Assembly (NCBI RefSeq): GCF_001653335.1
Contig: NZ_CP015079.1
Location: forward strand, 496,001 to 560,000
Source of the DNA: Nocardioides dokdonensis FR1436
GTDB taxonomy: Bacteria; Actinomycetota; Actinomycetes; Propionibacteriales; Nocardioidaceae
Reading direction: 5' to 3'
Length of the DNA stretch: 64,000 bases
Both the position numbers and the translations under genes were made by a program. Numbering within the stretch: the first letter of the stretch is position 1; each line of letters starts with the position of its first letter. Shown piece after piece: positions 58,183 to 64,000 of this stretch. The notes beneath the pieces were generated by a model. It made no database searches. It worked only from the letters and a program-made list of their open reading frames with translations, and was not told where the DNA came from.

Positions 58183-58188
58183 TACCAT
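58183..58188 (+). promoter_or_regulatory. -10 element, leaderless extradiol dioxygenase gene
   Basis: TACCAT, then seven bases, then the ATG at 58196. This favours 58196 over the in-frame codon at 58187 inside the hexamer. Confidence 0.5.
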
Positions 58189-58195
58189 GGTGGGC

Positions 58196-58975
58196 ATGAC
58201 CTCCGCCCCCGCCATGCCGGCCCTGTACCTCGGCCACGGCGCCCCGCCTCTGCTCGACGACCGACTGTGGTCCGCGCAGCTGGCCTCCTGGGCCCAGGAC
58301 CTGCCGCGGCCGACGGCGATCCTCATCGTCTCCGCGCACTGGGAGTCGGCGCCGGTCTCGCTCAGCGCCTCGAGCGCGCCCCTGGTCTACGACTTCGGCG
58401 GCTTCGACCCGAAGTACTACCGGATGACCTACGAGACGCCCGACGCCACGGCGCTCGCCACCCGGATCACGGCCATGATGCCGGCCGGTGAGCCGGTCCA
58501 CCAACACCGTTCGCGGGGGCTCGACCACGGCGCCTGGGTGCCGCTGAAGCTGATGTACCCCGGGGCCGACATCCCCGTGCTGCAGATGTCGATGCCCAAC
58601 CACGACCCCGCGACACTCCTGCGCCTGGGCGAGAGGCTGCGCCCACTGCGAGACGAGGGCGTGCTCATCATCGGCTCGGGCTTCCTCACCCACGGCCTGC
58701 CCTACCTGCGCGAGCTCCGCATCGATGCCGACCCCCCGGGCTGGTCGCGCGAGTTCGACGCCTGGGCCGGCGAAGCGCTGGCCCGCGGCGACCTCGACGA
58801 GCTCGCCGCCTACCGCGACCGGGCCCCGGGCATGCCTTACGCCCACCCCACCGTCGAGCACTACTCACCGCTGTTCGTCACCCTCGGCGCCGCCGCCGAC
58901 GCCGCGACCCCCGCCAGACAGGTCATCGACGGGTTCTGGATGGGACTGTCGAAGCGCTCCCTCCAGGTCAGCTGA
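58196..58975 (+). CDS. LigB-type extradiol dioxygenase (4,5-DOPA dioxygenase/YgiD-like)
   Basis: A 259-residue metalloenzyme. LYLGHGAPPLLDDRLW, AILIVSAHWESAPV, GLDHGAWVPLKLMYPGADIPVLQMSM and HPTVEHYSPLFVTLGAA give the four conserved histidine positions of the DODA family, and FDPKYYRMTYETPDA is also typical. The family opens catecholic rings; plant and bacterial members act on DOPA. The bacterial physiological substrate is uncertain. It stands alone, with ung upstream and a convergent aldehyde dehydrogenase gene downstream. Confidence 0.87.
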   Translation: MTSAPAMPALYLGHGAPPLLDDRLWSAQLASWAQDLPRPTAILIVSAHWESAPVSLSASSAPLVYDFGGFDPKYYRMTYETPDATALATRITAMMPAGEPVHQHRSRGLDHGAWVPLKLMYPGADIPVLQMSMPNHDPATLLRLGERLRPLRDEGVLIIGSGFLTHGLPYLRELRIDADPPGWSREFDAWAGEALARGDLDELAAYRDRAPGMPYAHPTVEHYSPLFVTLGAAADAATPARQVIDGFWMGLSKRSLQVS

Positions 58976-59005
58976 CAGGCACCAGGCAACAGCGCGAGTC
59001 CTGGG

Positions 59006-60568
59006 TCAGCGGATGCCGGTGCGGCGCATCATCTTCAGCCCGGTGAGCATCTGCTTCACGTAGGCGTTGTAGTCCTGGCCCGGCCGGGCGCCGAGGACCT
59101 GCTTCTTGAGCACCGCGAGGTTCTGCACGTCGGTGTACTTCAACAGGCCCTGGTCGCCGTGGCGGGCGCCGACGCCGGACTGCTTCACCCCGCCGGACGG
59201 GGTGCCTTTCGATGCGTAGGCCGTGGCGAGCGCGTCGTTGACGTTGACGTTGCCGGCCTCGATCCGCGCAGCCACCGCCTGCGCCCGGTCCAGGTCGGCA
59301 CCCCAGACCGAGGCGTTGAGGCCGTAGTCCGTGTCGTTGGCCAGCGCGACCGCCTCGTCGACGGTGCGGTAGGGGTGCAGCGCGACGACGGGGCCGAAGG
59401 TCTCGGTGACCCCGCAGTCCATATCGGTGGTGACGCCCTCGAGCACGGTCGGCTCGAAGAAGGCCGGCCCCAGGTCGGGGCGCGGCCTGCCGCCGGTGAG
59501 CACCGTGGCGCCCTTCGCGACCGCGTCCTCCACGTGCGAGAGCACCCGGTGCATCTGGTCCACCGAGACCAGGGAGCCGACCTCGGGCTCGAAGTCGTAG
59601 GCGGCGCCGATCCGCAGCGCCTCCGTCGCCCGCACGAACGCCGACCTGAGCTCGTCGTACCGGCTCTCGGGCAGGTAGATCCGCTCGATGTGCATGCAGA
59701 TCTGTCCGGTGTTGCCGAAGACGCCGAACAGCGTGCTGGCCACCCACTCGTCGACGTCGACGTCGTCGAGCACGATCTGCGGGTTCTTGCCACCGAGCTC
59801 GAGACAGGCGCCGATGAGGTTGCGCCCGGCGCGCTCGCCGATGGTGCGACCGGTCGCGGTGCTGCCGGTGAACATGATGTACGACGCGTTGTCGATGAGG
59901 GTGGGCCCGACGTCGGGTCCCTCGCCGCAGACGACCTGGAAGAGCCCCTTCGGCAGCCCGGCCTGCTCCAGCAGCGAGACGCCGAAGAGCGGCGACAGCG
60001 CGGTCTTGTTGTCGGGCTTGAGCACCACGCCGTTGCCGGCCATCAGCGCGGGGACCGCGTCGGAGATGCCGGTCGCGAACGGGAAGTTCCACGGCGCGAT
60101 GATCCCGACGACGCCCTTGGGCTGCCGGATCTCGGTGGAGTGCGAGACCAGGGGCACCGGGCCGCCGCGACGCTTCGGGGCCAGGACCTTCGGCGCCCGC
60201 TTGAGGTAGTGGCTCATCACCATCGGCGGGTCGCAGGTCTCTTCGATCGCCATCCGCCTGTTCTTGCCGCTCTCGGCCTGGAGCAGGTCGGCGGTGGTCA
60301 GGGCGTTGTCGATGAAGAGGTCGTGGGCCCGCTTGAAGACGGCGAGGCGCTGGCGCAGCGGCGTCGCCGCCCAGGCGCGCTGGGCCACCCGCGCGGTCTC
60401 GAAGGCACGCTCGATGTCCTCGGGCGTGGACTGGGGCAGGTCGACGAGGTGCTCACCGGTGTAGACCTCGGTGAGCTTCCAGGTGCCACCCGAGGTCGAC
60501 GGGACCCGTGCCACGAGGCTCTCGAGGAACGCGTCGGACAGGGTGGCAGGGCGGGTCAGGGTGCTCAT
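59006..60568 (-). CDS. gabD: Succinate-semialdehyde dehydrogenase-type aldehyde dehydrogenase
   Basis: A 520-residue NAD(P)-dependent aldehyde dehydrogenase. GVVGIIAPWNFPFATGISDAVPALMAGNGVVLKPDNKTALSPL and FTGSTATGRTIGERAGRNLIGACLELGGKNPQIV contain the cofactor motif and the general-base glutamate. NTGQICMHIERIYLPE contains the catalytic cysteine (C291). VTETFGPVVALHPY ends the core. It groups with the actinobacterial GabD2-like succinate-semialdehyde dehydrogenases, though substrate specificity is not readable. It is second in a two-gene operon after the GMC oxidoreductase (22-base gap), whose aldehyde product it may oxidise to an acid. Confidence 0.87.
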   Translation of the reverse strand: MSTLTRPATLSDAFLESLVARVPSTSGGTWKLTEVYTGEHLVDLPQSTPEDIERAFETARVAQRAWAATPLRQRLAVFKRAHDLFIDNALTTADLLQAESGKNRRMAIEETCDPPMVMSHYLKRAPKVLAPKRRGGPVPLVSHSTEIRQPKGVVGIIAPWNFPFATGISDAVPALMAGNGVVLKPDNKTALSPLFGVSLLEQAGLPKGLFQVVCGEGPDVGPTLIDNASYIMFTGSTATGRTIGERAGRNLIGACLELGGKNPQIVLDDVDVDEWVASTLFGVFGNTGQICMHIERIYLPESRYDELRSAFVRATEALRIGAAYDFEPEVGSLVSVDQMHRVLSHVEDAVAKGATVLTGGRPRPDLGPAFFEPTVLEGVTTDMDCGVTETFGPVVALHPYRTVDEAVALANDTDYGLNASVWGADLDRAQAVAARIEAGNVNVNDALATAYASKGTPSGGVKQSGVGARHGDQGLLKYTDVQNLAVLKKQVLGARPGQDYNAYVKQMLTGLKMMRRTGIR

Positions 60569-60590
60569 CGAAGTACCTCCGGGGTCGGCA

Positions 60591-62210
60591 TCAGCCGTTG
60601 AGGATCAGGTCGGCGGCCTTCTCGCCGATCATGATCGAGGGGGCGTTGGTGTTGCCGCTGATCACCGTCGGCATGATCGAGGCGTCAGCGACACGCAACC
60701 CCTCGATGCCACGGACCTTGAGCTGGGGGTCGACCACGGCTCGCTCGTCGACGCCCATCCGGACCGAGCCGACGGGGTGGTAGACCGTGGTCGCGCGGTT
60801 GCGCACCTCCGTGCGCAGCGCCTCCTTGGAGTACGCCGGGCCCGGCTCGATCTCGCCACGCACGCTGCCTGCGATCGTCGGGTGGGCCATCGCCTCGCGG
60901 ATCATCTCCATGCCCTCGACGAGGACGTCGAGGTCGCGGGAGTCGGAGAGGAAGCCCGGGTCGAGGATCGGGGCGACCGTCGGGTCGGCGCTCGCCAGGC
61001 GCACCGTGCCGCGCGAGCGCGGCTGCACCAGGGTCGAGAAGACGGTGAGCGAGGGGCGCGGGTCGGGCTTGAGCCGGACCGGGGCGTCCTGGTTGGGCGC
61101 GGGGTAGGCCCACGGCAGCGCGAGCAGCTGCATGTCCGGCGCCGCGCTGTCGGACTGGGAGGTGTGCAGGAACGCGCCCGCCTCGAAGACCGAGTGCGCC
61201 ATGAAGGTGGACGTCGGACGCACGAGCTCGCGCGCCAGGTTGCGGGCGAAGTAGCTGGGCGCGGCCTTGTGCTTGACGTTGTCCATGGTGAACGTCATCG
61301 GCACGAACATGTGGTCGTGGAAGTTGTCGCCGACCGGGAGGTCCGCCACGACGTCGATGCCGTGCTGGCGCAGGTGCTCGGCCGGTCCGACCCCCGACAG
61401 CATCAGCAGCTGCGGGGAGCTGTAGGCGCCGGCACACACGATGACCTCACGGGTCGCCCGGATGGTGCGCCTCCCGGACTTCTCGACGACCTCCACGCCG
61501 GTGGCCCGACCGTGGTCGATCACCACGCGAGCGACCGTGGCGCCGGTCAGGATGCTGAGGTTCTGCGGCGCCTTGCGCAGGTAGGCCTCGGCCGTGGAGT
61601 AGCGCACGCCCTTGGAGGTGTTCTCCTGGATGGTGTGCATGCCCTCCTGCGACGCGCCGTTGTAGTCGGGGTTGACCTCGAGGCCGAGTGCGCTCGCGCC
61701 AGCGGTCACGAACTGGCGCGACGCCTCCTGGACGTCGTGGTTCTCGATGACCTGGACCGGGCCCCCCGCGCCGCGGTAGTCGTCGGAGCCGCCCTCCCAG
61801 TTCTCCATCTTCTGGTAGACGGGAAGCACGTCCTCGTAGCCCCAGCCCTTGTTCCCCTCGGCCTCCCAGGCGTCGTAGTTCGCCCGGTTGCCCCGCACGA
61901 AGATCATCCCGTTGACCGAGCTCGACCCGCCGAGCAGGCGGCCCCGGGTGGCGGGGATCTTGCGGTCGTTCAGGTGCGGCTGCGGTGCGTGGTAGTAGCC
62001 CCAGTCGAACTTCGCCTTCAGCTTCGGCTCCGCGTGGACGACCGTGATCATGCCCGGCTTGCGGAACATGATGCTCTTGGCACTGCCACCCGCCTCGACC
62101 AGCGCGACGCTGTGGCCGGCCTCCGCGAGACGACCGGCCAGCGCACCCCCGGCGCTTCCGGCTCCGACGACGACGTACTCGGCCTCGTTGACCGGGACGG
62201 GCTTGGCCAT
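60591..62210 (-). CDS. GMC-family FAD oxidoreductase (choline-dehydrogenase-like)
   Basis: A 539-residue flavoenzyme. YVVVGAGSAGGALAGRLAEAGHSVALVEAGG binds FAD. The two GMC signatures are GRLLGGSSSVNGMIFVRG and GAYSSPQLLMLSGVGPAEHL. The active-site His and Asn are in YHPVGSVRMG and SGNTNAPSIMIGEKAADLIL. GMC enzymes oxidise alcohols to aldehydes. With the aldehyde dehydrogenase downstream this makes a two-step alcohol-to-acid pathway, like choline to betaine but with an unknown alcohol. A perfect KstR-type operator lies 57 bases upstream of the ATG, and pdxY is divergent. Confidence 0.88.
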   Translation of the reverse strand: MAKPVPVNEAEYVVVGAGSAGGALAGRLAEAGHSVALVEAGGSAKSIMFRKPGMITVVHAEPKLKAKFDWGYYHAPQPHLNDRKIPATRGRLLGGSSSVNGMIFVRGNRANYDAWEAEGNKGWGYEDVLPVYQKMENWEGGSDDYRGAGGPVQVIENHDVQEASRQFVTAGASALGLEVNPDYNGASQEGMHTIQENTSKGVRYSTAEAYLRKAPQNLSILTGATVARVVIDHGRATGVEVVEKSGRRTIRATREVIVCAGAYSSPQLLMLSGVGPAEHLRQHGIDVVADLPVGDNFHDHMFVPMTFTMDNVKHKAAPSYFARNLARELVRPTSTFMAHSVFEAGAFLHTSQSDSAAPDMQLLALPWAYPAPNQDAPVRLKPDPRPSLTVFSTLVQPRSRGTVRLASADPTVAPILDPGFLSDSRDLDVLVEGMEMIREAMAHPTIAGSVRGEIEPGPAYSKEALRTEVRNRATTVYHPVGSVRMGVDERAVVDPQLKVRGIEGLRVADASIMPTVISGNTNAPSIMIGEKAADLILNG

Positions 62211-62266
62211 GGGTCCACCTCTGGTGATAGCAGCAGTCGGGTGGCGTGCCGCACACCCGGCGAAAC

Positions 62267-62280
62267 TGTAACCCGTTCTA
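62267..62280. promoter_or_regulatory. KstR-type operator upstream of the GMC-aldehyde dehydrogenase operon
   Basis: TGTAACCCGTTCTA matches TnnAACnnGTTnnA at all fixed positions. With the following GTT it repeats the core seen at 20167-20180, differing only at the first variable base. Confidence 0.5.
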
Positions 62281-62343
62281 GTTCTGGCGGGAAGGTGTTC
62301 GCCAGGCTTGGGGCGGACCGACCCCGCCTGCCACCATGGGGAG

Positions 62344-63195
62344 GTGAAGGTGCTCTCCATCCAGTCCTCGGTCGCCTACGGTCACGTCGGCAACTCCGCC
62401 GCCGTCTTCCCGCTGCAGCGCCTGGGCCACGAGGTCTGGCCGGTCCTGACCGTCCACTTCTCCAACCACACCGGGTACGGCGCGTGGCGCGGACCGCTGC
62501 TCGACCCGGCGGACATCGCCGAGGTGATCGCCGGCATCGACGACCGCGGCGTGCTCGGTGAGGCCGACGCCGTGCTGTCCGGCTACCAGGGGGACGCGGC
62601 CGTGGGCGCGGTCGTCCTCGACACCGTGGCACGCGTCAAGGCGCTCAACCCCGACGCGATCTACTGCTGCGACCCCGTGATGGGCGATGTCGGGCGCGGC
62701 ATGTTCGTGCGTCCGGGCATCCCCGAGTTCATGCGCGACACGGTGGTCCCGGCCGCCGACGTGATCACCCCGAACCACTTCGAGCTCGACTTCCTGGCCG
62801 GCACCACCACCCGGACGCTCGACGAAGTGCTCGCGGCGGTCGACGTGGTGCGTGCGCGCGGCCCCCGTGACGTCCTGGTCACCAGCGTGCTGCACGACGA
62901 CGTCCCGCCCGACCACCTCGACGTCGTCGCCGTCTCCGACGAGGGCGCCTGGGCGGTGACCACTCCCCTGCTGCCGATCCACCCCAACGGCTGCGGCGAC
63001 GTCACCGCGGCGCTCTACCTGGCCCACCTGCGCAGCACGGGTTCTCCCGAGGAGGCGCTGGTCCGCACCACCGCGTCGGTCTTCGCCGTGATCGAGGCGA
63101 CGGTGGCCGCCGGCACCCGCGAGATCCAGCTCGTCGCCGCCCAGGAGGCCATCGCGCATCCCCCTCCGGGCTTCACCGCACGCCGCCTGCGCTGA
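62344..63195 (+). CDS. pdxY: Pyridoxal kinase
   Basis: A 283-residue ribokinase-fold enzyme that phosphorylates pyridoxal for salvage of PLP. VLSIQSSVAYGHVGNSAAVFPLQRLGHEVWPVLTVHFSNHTGYG is the unmistakable PdxY/PdxK opening. AIYCCDPVMGDVGRGMFV and DVITPNHFELDFLAG follow, and PNGCGDVTAALYLAHL contains the catalytic aspartate. The GTG is the first in-frame start; CACCAT six bases earlier is a weak -10 match. An ATG four bases before in another frame is closed at once by TGA. Confidence 0.93.
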   Translation: MKVLSIQSSVAYGHVGNSAAVFPLQRLGHEVWPVLTVHFSNHTGYGAWRGPLLDPADIAEVIAGIDDRGVLGEADAVLSGYQGDAAVGAVVLDTVARVKALNPDAIYCCDPVMGDVGRGMFVRPGIPEFMRDTVVPAADVITPNHFELDFLAGTTTRTLDEVLAAVDVVRARGPRDVLVTSVLHDDVPPDHLDVVAVSDEGAWAVTTPLLPIHPNGCGDVTAALYLAHLRSTGSPEEALVRTTASVFAVIEATVAAGTREIQLVAAQEAIAHPPPGFTARRLR

Positions 63196-63215
63196 GCAGG
63201 CGACGGGGGCCGTCG

Positions 63216-63221
63216 TAGAGT
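63216..63221 (+). promoter_or_regulatory. -10 element, leaderless pmt
   Basis: TAGAGT, then eight bases, then the GTG at 63230. Confidence 0.5.
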
Positions 63222-63229
63222 TCGCCGGC

Positions 63230-64000
63230 GTGAGCACCGACGCGCCCGCACCGGGACCCGAGACGGTGTCGCTCTCCCGCACCGCCGACGGCAGCGTCGT
63301 GCCGACGGCGCAGGAGCGGGCGCAGGGACGGGACCAGGGGCGGCTGGCCCTCGAGGATCCGTTCGTCGGCTGGAGCGCCGCCGTGGGGCTGGGCCTGGTC
63401 GCGCTCTTCATGAGGCTGTGGAAGCTCGGGTCCCCGGCCGAGTTCCAGTTCGACGAGACCTACTACGCGAAGGACGCGTGGTCGCTGGTCAACCACGGGT
63501 ACGTGCGCGGCTACGTCGACGGTGCCGACGAGCAGATCCTCGACGGCACGGTGCGCGGCCTGTGGCAGGACGACCCGTCGATGATCGTGCACCCCGAGGT
63601 CGGCAAGTGGCTGATCGGCCTGGGCGAGAAGCTCGTCGGGATGGACCCGACCGGCTGGCGGGTCTCCTCGGCCGTGGTCGGCGCCCTCATGGTCGTGGTG
63701 ATGGCGCGCCTGGGCCGGCGCCTGACGGGCTCGACCGGGCTGGGGCTGGTCGCGGGCCTGCTGCTGATGCTCGACGGACTGCACTTCGTCCTGTCCCGCT
63801 TGGCGCTGCTCGACATCTTCCTGGCCTTCTTCATCCTCTGCGCCGTGGCCTGCCTGGTCGCCGACCGCGACTGGTACCGGGCCCGGATGGCGCGCCTGCA
63901 GAGCACCGCGGTGACCCACCCCCGCTCGTGGGGGCCCGTGCGCGCCTTGCTGTTCCGCCCGTGGCTGATGGCCAGCGGCGTCTGCTGGGGTCTGGCGGTG
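63230..64000 (+). CDS. pmt: Dolichyl-phosphate-mannose-protein mannosyltransferase (partial, runs off the end)
   Basis: The first 257 residues of a GT39 membrane mannosyltransferase that O-mannosylates exported proteins. About 45 polar residues precede the first membrane segment, WSAAVGLGLVALFMRLWKLG. The conserved luminal loop has FDETYYAKDAWSLVNHGYV with the catalytic DE and DPSMIVHPEVGKWLIGLGEKLVGMDPTGWR with HPxxGK. VVGALMVVVMARLGRRLTGS and GLHFVLSRLALLDIFLAFFILCAVACLVADRDW match actinobacterial Pmt. The rest of the gene is outside the window. Confidence 0.92.
   Translation, partial: MSTDAPAPGPETVSLSRTADGSVVPTAQERAQGRDQGRLALEDPFVGWSAAVGLGLVALFMRLWKLGSPAEFQFDETYYAKDAWSLVNHGYVRGYVDGADEQILDGTVRGLWQDDPSMIVHPEVGKWLIGLGEKLVGMDPTGWRVSSAVVGALMVVVMARLGRRLTGSTGLGLVAGLLLMLDGLHFVLSRLALLDIFLAFFILCAVACLVADRDWYRARMARLQSTAVTHPRSWGPVRALLFRPWLMASGVCWGLAV

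Overview
The window is about 64 kb of very GC-rich DNA with dense gene packing and GTG as a common start codon. Gene content is that of a high-GC Gram-positive, most likely a Nocardioides-type actinobacterium. Pointers are the DUF3027, DUF3263 and LytR_C proteins, the bacterial XPB helicase pair, a lone groEL with a CIRCE operator, an actinobacterial-type LexA box, a CysO-type sulfur carrier and a Pmt mannosyltransferase. I see no rRNA, tRNA, CRISPR array, insertion sequence, integrase or phage gene. It reads as ordinary chromosome with accessory metabolism.

Layout. 0-11 kb: end of a methyltransferase, DUF3027 protein, MFS exporter, cold-shock protein, M50 protease, a HAD-LarE fusion, secreted subtilase, SRPBCC protein, and a PP2C-FHA-FHA/RDD signalling operon. 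11-24.6 kb: helicase-associated protein plus XPB helicase, serA, MpaB-type oxygenase, P-loop kinase, secreted CarboxypepD_reg protein, ketosteroid-isomerase-like protein, HD hydrolase, GntR regulator, alkB behind a LexA box, and gnd with a start-codon hairpin. 25-39 kb: a form II aerobic CO-dehydrogenase-like molybdenum hydroxylase (coxS-L-M-G) with accessory genes coxD, coxE, coxF and a mocA-like gene. An osmolyte-type ABC transporter and an AcoR-like regulator lie in the middle of the set. 39.7-45 kb: groEL, then a thrC-cysO operon behind a SAM-I riboswitch, then otsB, LytR_C and DUF3263. 45-64 kb: Gfo/Idh oxidoreductase, otsA, an alpha/beta hydrolase with a histone-like tail, MFS plus PLP decarboxylase, TetR-aldolase-kinase operon, Tat-exported amine oxidase with a beta-propeller partner, ung, an extradiol dioxygenase, an aldehyde dehydrogenase-GMC oxidoreductase operon, pdxY, and the start of pmt.

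Expression signals are unusually readable. At least 18 genes have a TAnnnT hexamer ending 6-8 nt before the start codon, the arrangement of leaderless mRNAs, and this also fixes several start choices. Other genes have good Shine-Dalgarno sites. Co-directional operon genes often overlap by 4 bases (GTGA or ATGA).

The most interesting items are the SAM-riboswitch thrC-cysO operon (a possible carrier-protein-dependent sulfur-transfer route), the perfect SOS box at alkB, the perfect 9-bp hairpin presenting the gnd start codon in its loop, the HAD-LarE fusion with three Fe-S-type cysteines, a shared KstR-like operator at two distant loci, and the transporter lodged in the cox genes.
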